A stretch of DNA of 64,000 nucleotides from Bacteroidales bacterium (GCA_017554305.1 JAFZIN010000013.1:166465-230464); one strand, 5' to 3'. Positions 45,363 through 56,078 are shown, counted from the stretch's first letter. Made by a program: numbers and translations. The notes: a model not told the origin generated them from the letters alone.

Positions 45363-47066
45363 TTATTTAATCTCAAACTGTTTGTCAAGCTCAGCGGCCT
45401 TAACGTTCACGTCTTCTCCCTCCTTGCACTTTAGGCCAAAGTAGAACTTAATCTTAGGCTCTGTGCCTGAAGGTCTTAAAGAAACAACCGTTCCGTCCTC
45501 TGATATATACTGAAGCACGTTGCTCTTTGCAAGCTCAACCTCCGGAGCGTAATAAGTGTTGTTCAGATAATCTCTTATCTCCACAACCGGGCTGCCTGCC
45601 AGCTCTTTAGGAGGGTTGAGGCGGTAGTTCTCAACTATGCCGTCTATCTTCTTCTTTCCCTCAATTCCAGGGAAGGTGTATGAACGCAGCCAGTCTTTTC
45701 TCTCTCCAAACTCGCGATAGATCATCTGCAGCAATCCCCAGAGATTCATGCCGTTATCTTTGCACCAGGCGGCGCATTCGCATATCAGTGAGCAAGTTAT
45801 TGGGGAATCCTTATCTCTTACATACTCACCTGCCGCAAAACCAAAGCTCTCCTCACCTCCGCAGATGAAGATACCCTTGCCCTCATTTACTCTTATAACC
45901 TCAGCGATATTTTTGAAGCCTGTAAGAACGTTGTACCACTTAACGCCAAAGCGCTCTGCTATGTCACTTACCAGTGATGTAGTTACGATAGTTTTAATGG
46001 TATAAGGGAACTTATCTGAGTTCTGAATCTTGCCTGTAGCAGTCCATCTTCTTAACATATAGTAAGTTAGGATGGAGTTCATCTGGTTTCCGTTAAGCAG
46101 TACCATCTCTCCCTTGTCATTTCTTATACCCATTCCGCAGCGGTCTGCATCCGGGTCTGAGGCAATAACCAATTCTGCATTCACCTTGTCTGCCAACTCC
46201 AGAGCCATCTTCATTGCGGTTGGCTCCTCCGGGTTAGGAGACTGAACGGTTGGGAAATCGCCGCTGTTAACGCACTGCTCCTCAACAAGATGTACGTTTG
46301 TAAAGCCCATCTCCTTTAACGCTCTTGGAATAAGTTTTACGCCGCAGCCGTGAAGCGGAGTGTAAACTATTCCAATATCGGGGTGTCTCTTTACGCACTC
46401 CGGAGAGACGTGCAATGTTGCAAGGTCTTTTAAGTAGATATCATCCAACTCCTCACCTACCATCTCTATAACTCCCTTGCAGCCAGCCTCTTTTTCCCAC
46501 TTAACCTGAGAAATCTCTGTAATCTTGTTTACCTCTGCTATGATGTTTTTATCATGAGGGGCAATAACCTGGGCACCGTCTTCCCAGTATGCCTTGTATC
46601 CGTTATAGATCTTTGGATTATGGGAGGCTGTAACCATTACACCGCCCTGGCATCCAAAGTGACGGATTGCGTAACTGAGTTCAGGTGTTGGTCTCAGTTC
46701 CTTTGTAAGATAAACATGGAAACCGTTGGCTTCAAATATCTTAGCCACAATCTGAGAGAATTCTGCAGAGTGGTTGCGGCAGTCGTATGAGATTGCCACC
46801 TTAATTTGAGGCAGCTCTTTGAAGCAGATTTTAAGATAGTTGGCAAAACCCTGTGTTGCCATTCCTACCGTATACTTGTTCATACGGTTTGTACCGGCAC
46901 CCATAATTCCTCTGAGGCCGCCCGTACCAAACTCCAAAGTTTTATAGAATGATTCCTCCAACTCTTTAGGATCTCCGTTCAAAAGAGCCCTAACCTCGTT
47001 TTTGGTTTGCTCATCATAACCTTCTCCAAGCCAACGCTTTGCGGAGTCAATAATTCTTGAATCCAT
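45363..47066 (-). CDS. Phosphoglucomutase / phosphomannomutase
   Basis: 567 residues with the four domains of alpha-phosphohexomutases. The phosphoserine loop is GVMVTASHNPKIYNGYK, the metal loop ASDPDADRCGMG, the sugar-binding loop CGGEESFGFAAGEYVRDKDS and the phosphate-binding loop SLRPSGTEPKIKFY. Length fits the PgmA-type phosphoglucomutase group (about 570-580). It converts hexose-6-phosphates and 1-phosphates and so feeds nucleotide-sugar synthesis. It is the first gene of the minus-strand run and is 8 nt from the MFS gene. Confidence 0.93.
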   Translation of the reverse strand: MDSRIIDSAKRWLGEGYDEQTKNEVRALLNGDPKELEESFYKTLEFGTGGLRGIMGAGTNRMNKYTVGMATQGFANYLKICFKELPQIKVAISYDCRNHSAEFSQIVAKIFEANGFHVYLTKELRPTPELSYAIRHFGCQGGVMVTASHNPKIYNGYKAYWEDGAQVIAPHDKNIIAEVNKITEISQVKWEKEAGCKGVIEMVGEELDDIYLKDLATLHVSPECVKRHPDIGIVYTPLHGCGVKLIPRALKEMGFTNVHLVEEQCVNSGDFPTVQSPNPEEPTAMKMALELADKVNAELVIASDPDADRCGMGIRNDKGEMVLLNGNQMNSILTYYMLRRWTATGKIQNSDKFPYTIKTIVTTSLVSDIAERFGVKWYNVLTGFKNIAEVIRVNEGKGIFICGGEESFGFAAGEYVRDKDSPITCSLICECAAWCKDNGMNLWGLLQMIYREFGERKDWLRSYTFPGIEGKKKIDGIVENYRLNPPKELAGSPVVEIRDYLNNTYYAPEVELAKSNVLQYISEDGTVVSLRPSGTEPKIKFYFGLKCKEGEDVNVKAAELDKQFEIK

Positions 47067-47128
47067 AAATGTTTATATTTTTGTTATTATCTGATTTCTT
47101 TTATATCCTCAAATTTACGAAAAAAAGG

Positions 47129-47136
47129 TACATTTG
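47129..47136 (+). promoter_or_regulatory. -7 element of the PurF-like gene
   Basis: TACATTTG matches TAnnTTTG and predicts a transcript start near 47143, 13 nt before the ATG at 47156. This rules out the longer in-frame reading that begins near 47069. Confidence 0.5.
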
Positions 47137-47155
47137 CCCAAGATTTTTATCATAT

Positions 47156-49087
47156 ATGAGCGATCAGATAAAACACGAATGCGGCGTTGTCCTAATACGC
47201 CTTCTTAAACCACTGGATTATTACAAAGAGAAGTACGGCACCTATATGTGGGGGCTCAACAAGCTCTATCTGATGATGGAGAAGCAGCACAACCGCGGTC
47301 AGGAGGGAGCAGGACTTGCCTGTGTCAAAATAGATTCAAAGCCTGGCAATGAGTATATCTTCCGCCAGAGAGCTTTGGGCAATACAGCTATCGCCGAGTG
47401 CTTTTCAAATGTAAATAAAGAGATAGAAGAGGCAAGAAAGGGCGCGCTTTATGATAAAGATCTTCCGTATGTAGGAGAGGTTTACATTGGTCACCTGCGT
47501 TATTCCACCACAGGCCGCAGCGGTATGAGTTACGTTCATCCGTTCTTAAGAAGAAACAACTGGAGAAACAGAAACCTCTGTCTTGCAGGCAATTTCAACA
47601 TTACAAACGAGAGCGAACTCTTCAGTTCTATGGTATCAGGCCAGGGTCAGCACCCAAGAAGCGATGCCGATACCTTCCTTATTCTGGAGCAGATGGGAGC
47701 GCTTTTGGATGAGAACCACTCCGCACTCTACCGCAAGTACAAGAAACAGGGGCTTAAGGGAGAGGCCTTAAACGCTAAGATTGAGGAGAATATAGATGTG
47801 GAGGGAGTTATCAGCGAGGCTTCCAGAGAGTGGGACGGCGGCTTTTGCATTGTTGGTTCAACCGGCAGCGGAGAGAGTTTTGTTTTCAGAGACCGCTGGG
47901 GTATACGTCCCTGCTTCTACTACATAGATAAGGAGGTTGTGGTTGCAGCATCTGAAAGGGCTGCTATTCAGACCTGTATGAACGTTAAGTTTGACAAGGT
48001 TCAGATACTTCAGCCGGGTGAGGCAATTACCATTCACAAAGACGGAAGGTACAACATAAGCTGTCTTGTAAAGCCTTCAAATCCGCGCCCTTGTTCATTT
48101 GAGAGAATCTACTTCTCCAGAGGCAGTGACGCAGAGATTTACAGAGAGAGAAAGATGCTGGGTAAACTCCTTATTCCTCAAATACTTAAGAACCACCCTA
48201 ACCTGGATGACACTGTATTCTCATTCATTCCCAACACCGCAGAGGTGGCCTATTTTGGAATGCTGGAGGGGCTTAACGAATATCTCAATGACCTTAAATT
48301 CCAGAAGATTATAAAGGTTCCAACATCTACCAGAGAGGAAGACCGCAAGGCTATACGTGAGATTCTGTCTCATAAGATTAGAAGTGAGAAGCTGGCTATT
48401 AAGGATATAAAGATGAGAACCTTCATTGCGGAGGGCAGCACCAGAAACGATCTTGCGGCCCACGTATATGATATTACATACAACAGCATTACTCCTAAGA
48501 AAGACTCCATTGCAGTTATAGATGACAGTATTGTAAGAGGTACCACCCTCAAACAGAGCATCATAAAGATTCTGAGCCGCCTGGAGCCAAAGGAGATTGT
48601 TATCATATCCTCCTCACCTCAAATACGTTACCCCGATTGCTACGGTATAGATATGAGCCGTATGGGAGAGTTTATTGCTTTCAACGCAGCGGTTGCTCTG
48701 TTAAAGGAGAGAGGAATGGAGAAGGTTCTGGCAGATGTTTACCGCAAGTGCAAGGAGGCAGACAGCAAGCCGCTGGAGGAGTTTGCAAGCACCTCTCCAA
48801 GCAAGAAAAAGCCAACAATAGAGAACTACGTAAAAGAGATATATGCGCCGTTTACAGAGGATGAGATTTCTAAAAAGATTGCAGAGCTGGTTACACCGGA
48901 AGGCATCTCTTCAAAGGTCAAAGTTATTTTCCAGAGCATAGAGAATCTGCATAAAGCCTGCCCTAATAATAAAGGTGACTGGTATTTTAGCGGAGACTAC
49001 CCTACTCCGGGCGGAACTCGCACTGCAATAAGGGCATACATCAATTATTACGAGGGAAATCCATACAAGAGAGGCTACAGCCGCTAA
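47156..49087 (+). CDS. purF: Amidophosphoribosyltransferase-like enzyme (long Bacteroidota form)
   Basis: About 643 residues, longer than the usual 470-510. The glutamine amidotransferase domain begins MSDQIKHECGVV; Cys9 would become the N-terminal nucleophile after removal of a short propeptide. NRGQEGAGLACVK and HLRYSTTGRSG follow. The phosphoribosyltransferase domain has the PRPP motif VIDDSIVRGTT at about 454-464. It makes phosphoribosylamine, the first step of purine synthesis. Extra segments lie in the amidase domain (about 190-225) and at the C terminus. Long forms occur beside a canonical PurF in some Bacteroidota, so a specialised role is possible. Confidence 0.85.
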   Translation: MSDQIKHECGVVLIRLLKPLDYYKEKYGTYMWGLNKLYLMMEKQHNRGQEGAGLACVKIDSKPGNEYIFRQRALGNTAIAECFSNVNKEIEEARKGALYDKDLPYVGEVYIGHLRYSTTGRSGMSYVHPFLRRNNWRNRNLCLAGNFNITNESELFSSMVSGQGQHPRSDADTFLILEQMGALLDENHSALYRKYKKQGLKGEALNAKIEENIDVEGVISEASREWDGGFCIVGSTGSGESFVFRDRWGIRPCFYYIDKEVVVAASERAAIQTCMNVKFDKVQILQPGEAITIHKDGRYNISCLVKPSNPRPCSFERIYFSRGSDAEIYRERKMLGKLLIPQILKNHPNLDDTVFSFIPNTAEVAYFGMLEGLNEYLNDLKFQKIIKVPTSTREEDRKAIREILSHKIRSEKLAIKDIKMRTFIAEGSTRNDLAAHVYDITYNSITPKKDSIAVIDDSIVRGTTLKQSIIKILSRLEPKEIVIISSSPQIRYPDCYGIDMSRMGEFIAFNAAVALLKERGMEKVLADVYRKCKEADSKPLEEFASTSPSKKKPTIENYVKEIYAPFTEDEISKKIAELVTPEGISSKVKVIFQSIENLHKACPNNKGDWYFSGDYPTPGGTRTAIRAYINYYEGNPYKRGYSR

Positions 49088-49118
49088 TTTGTTAATTGGA
49101 TTTTTTTAGTTAGTTTTG
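49088..49118 (+). promoter_or_regulatory. Promoter of the RRM protein gene
   Basis: TTTG at 49088-49091, 19 nt, then TAGTTTTG at 49111-49118: a full consensus match. The predicted start near 49125 lies 19 nt before the ATG. The -33 box directly follows the stop codon of the PurF-like gene. Confidence 0.7.
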
Positions 49119-49143
49119 CAATGCGAACCATTATTATATCATT

Positions 49144-49422
49144 ATGAACATTTTTGTTTCAAGTCTGAACTTCAGGGCCAGAAGAGAAGACCTAGAGAAG
49201 TTATTTGCACCTTATGGTGATGTTATCAACGCCCGTATTATTACAGATAAAGTAAGACATCGTTCAAAAGGCTACGGCTTTGTAGAAATGGATGATGAAG
49301 CAGGCCAAAAAGCTATTGAAGCTCTTAACGGTTCAGAGCACATGGGAAGAACCATCAGCGTTGCTGTTGCAAAATCAGTTAAGGCTGAGGAGCGTGACGC
49401 ACCCGCTGCTCCTGCCGAGTAA
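49144..49422 (+). CDS. Small RRM-type RNA-binding protein
   Basis: 92 residues forming one RNA-recognition motif. RNP2 is IFVSSLNF at the N terminus and RNP1 is KGYGFVEM near residue 42, each with the aromatic residues that stack on RNA. A short Ala/Pro/Glu tail (DAPAAPAE) follows. Such proteins are abundant single-strand RNA binders in Bacteroidota and influence transcript levels; targets of this one are unknown. It has its own promoter and terminator and is thus monocistronic. Confidence 0.93.
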   Translation: MNIFVSSLNFRARREDLEKLFAPYGDVINARIITDKVRHRSKGYGFVEMDDEAGQKAIEALNGSEHMGRTISVAVAKSVKAEERDAPAAPAE

Positions 49423-49441
49423 AAAAACCATAAGTCACAGA

Positions 49442-49475
49442 CAAAAAAAAGGATGGCAAATGCCATCCTTTTTTT
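49442..49475. terminator. Bidirectional terminator between the RRM gene and the TPR gene
   Basis: GGATGGC (49451-49457) and GCCATCC (49462-49468) with a four-base loop form the stem, flanked by a run of A at 49442-49450 and T at 49469-49475. Confidence 0.9.
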
Positions 49476-49493
49476 GTCGGTTAACTACCTAAA

Positions 49494-50801
49494 TTAGTTT
49501 GCTGAGTTCTCCTTAAGGAAGTTCTCGTACTTCTCGTAGTTAGCCTGATTCTCTGCGCTCTCCTCACGGAAACGGAAGAAGATCTGCTTCAGATACTGAG
49601 CGCAAGCGCTCTTAATCTCATTGTCCTCAGCAATGTTGAATGCTCTCTCAAAAGGCTCAACAGCCTTCTTAAGGCAGTCATTCATCTGATTCTGAAGCTC
49701 GTTGTACTTAGCGTCATCCAACTCGTTGTTAGCCTTGTCCTGAAGATCCAAAGCCATCTGATAGTAGAGGTCACCCTCATTGAAAGGAGCGTAAACATAC
49801 TTAGGATTGAGCTCTGCAGATTTACGATAGAGAGCAATTGCCTTATCGTAATCCTTCATATTCTTGTAAAGGTTACCCTCTGCATAGAACAGAGAAGCGT
49901 TGGTTGGCTCGTTCTCCTGTGCCTTGTGAATAACGGTGATAATCTTGTTAGGATCATCATTGGTCTCAAGGTAAGTATTGATGAGAGATACCAGAATACC
50001 CTGGTTTGTAGGGAATTTCTCAAAGCCCTCGTTAAGGAGTTCCTTGCACTTAGCGGTATCACCTGCACCCTTGTAACTATCTGCCAGGTAAGCATATACA
50101 TCACCGTCAACAATGTTGAGTGAACGGCATCTTTCAAAAATCTGAATAGCCTTATTGTTCTCCTTTGCAAGCACTGCTGCAAAACCTGCATAGATAAGAG
50201 CGTTGCTGTCCAACTCGTTAACCATTGGATGCTGCTTTGCGTTGAATGAGTTCTCAAAGAGAGAGCAAGCATCTCTGTAATCTCCCAAAGCGTAAGCGCT
50301 CATTGCACTCTGCCAATATCTCTGAGCAACAGCGTTGAAGAGAGGTTTCATATCCTTCTCAACTGCACCCTTCTCTACAGCTTTGTTGTAAGCCTCCATA
50401 CTCTTTGCAAGAACATCCTCACCCTCAACCAGAGCTTTGGTAATCTTGTAACCTACAACGGTGTTCTGAGGTCCGTAGTAAATGTTTTTGTCCATGTATT
50501 TATCTACGTTGAACTGCTTTCCGTTAAGCTCTTCCTGCTCACTGCTGAGAACAACCTGTCCTTTCATGAGCATACGGGTCTGATCATGAGAAGATCCCAG
50601 GAAAATACCATTGATAGGAGCGTCAAAACAATCTGAGTAAGCGTTTCCCAACTTGATATAAGAAGCGGCATCTGCCTTCTTCTCTACAGCTGCTTTTGCC
50701 TTCTCAAGTTCTTTGAGAGCTTTGAAACCCTCTTTTGTCTGTGCATTCATCTGCGGAAGAGAGATAAGCACAACAGCTAAAGCAATTAATAATCTTTTCA
50801 T
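49494..50801 (-). CDS. Exported tetratricopeptide-repeat protein
   Basis: 435 residues with a signal peptide (MKRLLIALAVVLISLPQMNAQ). Several TPR units are visible, for example LGDYRDACSLFENSFNAK, NNKAIQIFERCRSLN and MKDYDKAIALYRKSAELNP, and a Lys/Ala-rich helix at 25-45. It is probably periplasmic. It lies 22 nt downstream of gyrA on the same strand, a neighbourhood I recall for Bacteroidales TPR proteins. No enzymatic motif is seen, so a scaffolding role is inferred only. Confidence 0.88.
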   Translation of the reverse strand: MKRLLIALAVVLISLPQMNAQTKEGFKALKELEKAKAAVEKKADAASYIKLGNAYSDCFDAPINGIFLGSSHDQTRMLMKGQVVLSSEQEELNGKQFNVDKYMDKNIYYGPQNTVVGYKITKALVEGEDVLAKSMEAYNKAVEKGAVEKDMKPLFNAVAQRYWQSAMSAYALGDYRDACSLFENSFNAKQHPMVNELDSNALIYAGFAAVLAKENNKAIQIFERCRSLNIVDGDVYAYLADSYKGAGDTAKCKELLNEGFEKFPTNQGILVSLINTYLETNDDPNKIITVIHKAQENEPTNASLFYAEGNLYKNMKDYDKAIALYRKSAELNPKYVYAPFNEGDLYYQMALDLQDKANNELDDAKYNELQNQMNDCLKKAVEPFERAFNIAEDNEIKSACAQYLKQIFFRFREESAENQANYEKYENFLKENSAN

Positions 50802-50823
50802 AATGTATTTAATATTAGTTTGT

Positions 50824-53370
50824 TTATTCTTGTTCCTTTACTTCTTCATCTTCTGCAGCCTCCTGAGCCTTAAGGTCTTCACTCTTTGGAACCACACATA
50901 CTGCAGCAATGCTGTCCGTCTCCTTAATGTTAATAAGTTTAACACCCTGTGTAGCTCTTCCGGCCACTTTAATTGTAGAGGCGGCAACCCTTATGGTAAT
51001 GCCTGAACGGTTAATTATCATAAGGTCTTTGTCATCTGTAACTGCCTTAAGAGCAATCAGTTCACCGGTCTTATCCGTTATGTTGATTGTCTTAACGCCC
51101 TTACATCCTCGGCTGGTTATGCGGTAATCATCCAGCATAGACCTCTTGCCAAATCCGTTCTCGCTCACAACAAGGATTGTCTTCTCCTTGTTATCCGGTT
51201 CTACACAAATCATACCGATAACCTCATTCTTCTCTGAAATCTCAATTCCACGCACTCCTGTACCGGTTCTGCCAATGGATCTTACAGCCGTTTCATCAAA
51301 CCTTACGCACTTTCCTTCCTTGGAAGCCAGCATAATATGACTGTTGCCGTCTGTAAGGATAGCCTCAATGAGTTCATCTCCCTCACGCACATTAACCGCA
51401 ATAACACCGTTGGTTCTTGGACGTGAGTAAGCCTCCAGAGTAGTCTTCTTTACAACACCCTTCTTGGTAGCAAGCACAACGTAGTGGTTGTTCACATACT
51501 CCTCATCCTTAAGGTTAGGAACGTTTATGTATGCGCAAACGCTCTCACCCTGAGCAATACTGAGTACGTTCTGAATAGCACGGCCCTTGTTCACCTTGCT
51601 GCCCTCAGGTATCTGGTAAACCTTGAGCCAGAAGCACTTACCGGAATTGGTGAAGAAGAGCATGGTGCTGTGCATATTGGCAACATAGATATGCTCAATA
51701 AAGTCCTCATCTCTTGTGCTGCTTCCCTTGCTGCCCTTACCGCCGCGGTTCTGCAGACGGTACTCAACCAGAGGAGTTCTCTTAATGTAACCCAGGTGAG
51801 ATATTGTAATCACAACATCATCATCTGCAATGGTATCCTCGTAATTGAACTCACTCTCAGAAGGTTGTATCTGAGTTCTTCTCTCATCTCCAAACCTCTT
51901 CTTAACATCAAGAAGTTCCTCTTTAATTATATTCATCTGAAGAGTAAGACTTCCCAGAATCTCCTCAATCTTCTTAATCTGAGCCAGAAGTTCCTCAAGT
52001 TCGTCAGAAATCTTCTTCTTCTCCATTCTTGCCAGCTGACGCAGACGAATCTCAACTATGCTTGATGCCTGAATATCATCCAGTCCAAAGCGCTGGCAGA
52101 GAGTTGTTTTAGCCTGATCAACCGTATCTGACTCTCTTATAATCTTAATAACCTCATCTACATTATCAAGCGCAATCAACAGACCTCTAAGGATATGCAC
52201 TCTGTCTGTAGCCTTCTTCAAATCAAAGTTCAGACGTCTTAAAACAACCTCATGTCTGTGACGGACGTAGTACTTGATTATATCCTTAAGAGTGAGCTGT
52301 CTAGGACGGCCGTCAACCAAAGCCACGCTGTTTACCGGGAAGCTGCTCTGAAGCTCCGTATGCTTGTACAGATTGTTCAGAACTACCTGAGACACAGCGC
52401 CTATCTTAAGTTTAACCACCAGACGCATTCCGCTGCGGCGGTCACTCTCATCATTGACGTAAACAATATCCTCAATCTTTTTGGTCTCTGCAAGGAGCGA
52501 GATCTGCTTCAGCAACTCGTTCTTATTCACCATGTAAGGAATCTCTTTTATCACGATAGTTTCCCTACCTGACTTTTCGTTCACCTCAATATCCGTAGTA
52601 CCTCTGACAATCACTCTGCCCTTTCCGGTCTCGTATGCATCCTTAATTCCCTGCAAACCCAGGATTGTACCGCCTGTTGGGAAATCCGGACCTTTGATGT
52701 ACTGCATCAGCTCATCTGTGGTAATATCGTTATTGTCTATGTAGGCAATTATACCGTCACACACCTCGTTCAGATTGTGAGGCGGCATATTGGTTGCCAT
52801 ACCTACCGCAATACCGTTGGTACCGTTAAGAAGCAGCAGAGGAAGCTTTGCAGGAAGCACGGTTGGCTCCATGTGCTCACCGTCAAAGTTAGGTACAAAA
52901 TCTACCGTATCCTTATCCAGATCTTTAAGAACCTCTTCTCCGTAAGGAGTAAGTTTAACCTCCGTATATCTCTGAGCTGCAGGAGGATCACCGCCCACAG
53001 AACCAAAGTTTCCCTGTCCGAATACCAGAGTGTAGCGCATGCTCCAGCTCTGAGCCATTCTCACCATTGCGTCATAAACGCTTGCATCACCGTGCGGGTG
53101 GAACTTACCAAGCACATCACCTACTACGCGGGCAGATTTTTTTGTCTGACCTCCGGAAGTGATATTGAGCTCCTTGCCCATATCGTATAAAATCCTGCGG
53201 TGTACAGGCTTCAGACCGTCTCTTACATCGGGGAGAGCTCTCGCCACAATCACACTCATAGAATAATCTATGTATGCGGTTTTCATCTGATCCTCAATGT
53301 TTATCTTTTGGATCAAGCCGTCTCCCTCCTGCGGCACTTCCGTGCCCTTCATGTCCTTAATTTCATCCAT
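50824..53370 (-). CDS. gyrA: DNA gyrase subunit A
   Basis: 848 residues. The catalytic Tyr is in [10 protein letters not shown] (about residue 134), and the GyrA box that tells gyrase from topoisomerase IV is NRGGKGSKG near residue 553. The C-terminal part has the six-bladed DNA-wrapping domain and a Glu-rich tail. Together with GyrB it introduces negative supercoils. In the quinolone-binding helix the sequence reads [10 protein letters not shown], so the position of E. coli Ser83 is Ala here (residue 96, codon 53083-53085). Confidence 0.97.
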   Translation of the reverse strand: MDEIKDMKGTEVPQEGDGLIQKINIEDQMKTAYIDYSMSVIVARALPDVRDGLKPVHRRILYDMGKELNITSGGQTKKSARVVGDVLGKFHPHGDASVYDAMVRMAQSWSMRYTLVFGQGNFGSVGGDPPAAQRYTEVKLTPYGEEVLKDLDKDTVDFVPNFDGEHMEPTVLPAKLPLLLLNGTNGIAVGMATNMPPHNLNEVCDGIIAYIDNNDITTDELMQYIKGPDFPTGGTILGLQGIKDAYETGKGRVIVRGTTDIEVNEKSGRETIVIKEIPYMVNKNELLKQISLLAETKKIEDIVYVNDESDRRSGMRLVVKLKIGAVSQVVLNNLYKHTELQSSFPVNSVALVDGRPRQLTLKDIIKYYVRHRHEVVLRRLNFDLKKATDRVHILRGLLIALDNVDEVIKIIRESDTVDQAKTTLCQRFGLDDIQASSIVEIRLRQLARMEKKKISDELEELLAQIKKIEEILGSLTLQMNIIKEELLDVKKRFGDERRTQIQPSESEFNYEDTIADDDVVITISHLGYIKRTPLVEYRLQNRGGKGSKGSSTRDEDFIEHIYVANMHSTMLFFTNSGKCFWLKVYQIPEGSKVNKGRAIQNVLSIAQGESVCAYINVPNLKDEEYVNNHYVVLATKKGVVKKTTLEAYSRPRTNGVIAVNVREGDELIEAILTDGNSHIMLASKEGKCVRFDETAVRSIGRTGTGVRGIEISEKNEVIGMICVEPDNKEKTILVVSENGFGKRSMLDDYRITSRGCKGVKTINITDKTGELIALKAVTDDKDLMIINRSGITIRVAASTIKVAGRATQGVKLINIKETDSIAAVCVVPKSEDLKAQEAAEDEEVKEQE

Positions 53371-53428
53371 TTTTTAAATACTTTTTCTTTCACTTTCCCC
53401 TACGGGGAACCTTCTTTCATTTAACCTT

Positions 53429-53460
53429 CAAATTTACGTATTTTTTCCAAGAAAGACAAA
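53429..53460 (-). promoter_or_regulatory. gyrA promoter
   Basis: Minus strand: TTTG at 53457-53460, 20 nt, then TAAATTTG at 53429-53436. The predicted transcript start lies about 50 nt before the gyrA start codon. Confidence 0.65.
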
Positions 53461-53514
53461 GATATTTTTTAATGAATAATTCGTAACTTGTGGCCGATTA
53501 TAACCAGCGGCAAA

Positions 53515-56064
53515 ATGTATATAGAAATACCGGAAATACTCAACGCCATTATTGCCTACGCAAAAGAGGAGGCAATGAGGCTCGGAAGCTATGTTCTTAC
53601 AACAGACCATCTTGTACTTGGAATGATCAGGCACTCAGACAATGCGGCCATCTCCCGTCTTATAGAACTTGGAATAGATATCCAGGATATGAAACGGGTG
53701 ATAGAGAGCGTAATAGGAAGAGACCAACCTGTTCCGGAGTCCAAGTCAGATGAGATTGCGCTCTCCACAGCAAGCAGTAACGCACTTAAAATCATGTATT
53801 TGGAGGCAAGAAGCGTAAAGGCCGCAGCCCCAAGTTCCATACATCTTCTGCTTGCAATTATGAGAAGCCGCACCTCCGCCGCCATAGATTACCTCCACGT
53901 TCAGGGTATCCACTACTCCACCGTAAAGAACTTTGGAGTGGAAGATTCCAATGAGGAGACCCCTACTCAAGAGGCACCAAATCAGCAACTTGAAACGGGA
54001 AGCATAATGAACCGTGAGAGTAATTCAGAAGAGGAGGAACCTAATACCAGAAGGGCCAGCGAGCTGGATTCAACTCCCGCTTCAGAGCCTGTACCATCCA
54101 GAGCTCCTTCCAGAACTCCGGTTTTGGATTCATTTGGGTTTGACCTTACAAAAGCAGCCGCAGCAAACGAGCTGGACCCTGTAGTTGGCAGAGACAAAGA
54201 GATTGAGAGAGTTGCGCAGATTCTGGGGCGCAGAAAAAAGAACAACCCTATTTTGATTGGTGAGCCCGGTGTTGGTAAGAGTGCTATCGCGGAGGGACTT
54301 GCAAATAAAATTGCAGCAAAGGAGGTACCGTACTCATTATCAGATAAAAGGATAATATCTCTGGATATTGGAAGCATAGTTGCCGGCACAAAATATCGCG
54401 GCCAGTTTGAGGAGAGAATGAAGTCTATTCTGAACGAACTCAAGAAGAATGATGATGTGATTCTCTTCATTGACGAGCTTCACACGCTGGTTGGAGCGGG
54501 CGGTGCATCCGGCTCTCTTGATGCCGCCAATATGCTCAAGCCGGCCCTGGCAAGGGGTGAAATTCAGTGCATTGGAGCCACCACGCTGGATGAGTTCAGA
54601 GAGGTGATAGAGAAGGACGGAGCACTTGAGAGAAGGTTCCAGAAGGTGATGGTTGAGCCTACGGATTTTGACAAGACGCTGCTCATTCTTCAGAACATTA
54701 AGCCAAGGTATGAAGCACACCACAACGTCTCCTACACAGATGAGGCGCTCAAGTGCTGTATATCTTTGAGCCAGAGATACATATCAGACAGATGCCTGCC
54801 GGATAAGGCGGTAGATATTATGGATGAGGCGGGTAGCCGTGCCCATATCAAACACCTCAAGGTTCCAAAGAACATAAGCGAACTGGAAAGCGCCCTCTCC
54901 GTTCTTAAGACGGAGAAGAGCAAAGCCGTTAGAGATAAGGACTTTAAGAAGGGCTCTATGCTCCGCGATGTTATCAAACTCAAAGAGGAGGAGCTTGAGG
55001 CAGCCCGCAAAAAGTGGAAGGTGAAGATTGAGGGCAACCCGGTAATTGTTGATAAAGAGGATATTGAGGCGGTTCTGAGTATGACCACAAAGATTCCTAT
55101 TCAGAAACTTGCACAGAGTGAGAGCAACCGCCTTATGAATATGAGCAAGACTCTGAAAGAGAGCGTGATTGGGCAGGATGAAGCAATTGAGAAGGTTACA
55201 AGGGCAATACTCCGTAACCGCGCCGGTCTTAAAGACCCAAACAAGCCTATTGGCACATTCCTCTTTTTGGGCCCTACCGGAGTGGGAAAGACACAGCTTG
55301 CCAAAGTGCTGGCCAGCAACCTCTTTGACACGGAAGACGCTCTCATAAGAATAGATATGAGCGAGTTTATGGAGAAGTTCTCCGTAAGCCGTCTGATTGG
55401 TGCGCCTCCGGGCTATGTTGGTTATAATGAGGGCGGTGAACTCTCTGAGAAGGTAAGAAGAAAACCTTACAGCGTTGTCCTTTTGGACGAGGTGGAGAAG
55501 GCACATCCCGATATCTTCAACCTGCTGCTGCAAGTGCTTGATGAAGGGCGTCTTACAGACAGCAACGGACGCAACATAGACTTCCGCAACACAATTCTCA
55601 TTCTTACCTCCAATACGGGAACCAAAGAACTCAAAGACTTTGGAAGCGGAGTTGGTTACGCAACAGCCACCAAGCTGGATGTTCAGAGCAAGAATAAGAG
55701 CATAATAGACAAGGCAATAAAGAAGACCTTCTCACCTGAGTTCCTCAACCGTCTGGATGAGCAGATTCTCTTTAACCCTCTCACAAAAGAGGATATTGAG
55801 AAGATCATAGATATTGAACTCAAGGGAGTTTACCGCAGAGTTGAACAGATTGGTTTCAAACTCAAGGTCTCCTCTGCCGCCAAGAAGTTTGTTGCCCAGG
55901 CCGGCTATGACCCTCAGTACGGTGCAAGACCTCTCAAGAGAGCAATTCAAAAACTTATAGAAGACCCTGTCTCCGAGGCCATTATCTCCAACAAGGTTAA
56001 ACCGGGTGAGACCATAGAGGTTACTTGTTCCGGAGGCAAGATTTCCATAAAGGAGAAAAAGTAG
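53515..56064 (+). CDS. clpC: ClpC-type AAA+ unfoldase of the Clp protease
   Basis: About 849 residues. The N domain has two Clp repeats (residues 1-75 and 80-150), followed by a flexible polar linker (about 150-210). The first AAA+ domain has GEPGVGKSA and ILFIDELHTL. A short M domain of about 55 residues (ISELESALSVLKTEKS onward) marks ClpC/ClpA rather than ClpB. The second AAA+ domain has GPTGVGKTQ, and its DFGSGVGYAT segment probably holds the ClpP-docking loop. It unfolds substrates for ClpP; clpP is not in the window. I start at 53515 (MYIEIPEI). Confidence 0.94.
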   Translation: MYIEIPEILNAIIAYAKEEAMRLGSYVLTTDHLVLGMIRHSDNAAISRLIELGIDIQDMKRVIESVIGRDQPVPESKSDEIALSTASSNALKIMYLEARSVKAAAPSSIHLLLAIMRSRTSAAIDYLHVQGIHYSTVKNFGVEDSNEETPTQEAPNQQLETGSIMNRESNSEEEEPNTRRASELDSTPASEPVPSRAPSRTPVLDSFGFDLTKAAAANELDPVVGRDKEIERVAQILGRRKKNNPILIGEPGVGKSAIAEGLANKIAAKEVPYSLSDKRIISLDIGSIVAGTKYRGQFEERMKSILNELKKNDDVILFIDELHTLVGAGGASGSLDAANMLKPALARGEIQCIGATTLDEFREVIEKDGALERRFQKVMVEPTDFDKTLLILQNIKPRYEAHHNVSYTDEALKCCISLSQRYISDRCLPDKAVDIMDEAGSRAHIKHLKVPKNISELESALSVLKTEKSKAVRDKDFKKGSMLRDVIKLKEEELEAARKKWKVKIEGNPVIVDKEDIEAVLSMTTKIPIQKLAQSESNRLMNMSKTLKESVIGQDEAIEKVTRAILRNRAGLKDPNKPIGTFLFLGPTGVGKTQLAKVLASNLFDTEDALIRIDMSEFMEKFSVSRLIGAPPGYVGYNEGGELSEKVRRKPYSVVLLDEVEKAHPDIFNLLLQVLDEGRLTDSNGRNIDFRNTILILTSNTGTKELKDFGSGVGYATATKLDVQSKNKSIIDKAIKKTFSPEFLNRLDEQILFNPLTKEDIEKIIDIELKGVYRRVEQIGFKLKVSSAAKKFVAQAGYDPQYGARPLKRAIQKLIEDPVSEAIISNKVKPGETIEVTCSGGKISIKEKK

Positions 56065-56078
56065 AAAAAAGGTATATA

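Noticed and set aside
33554-47066. A complete O-antigen or capsule locus
   Set aside because: Precursor enzymes and a lipid-carrier translocase family member are present, but no glycosyltransferase, polymerase, ligase or export gene lies in this run; the glycosyltransferase and Wzx genes are 11 kb or more away.
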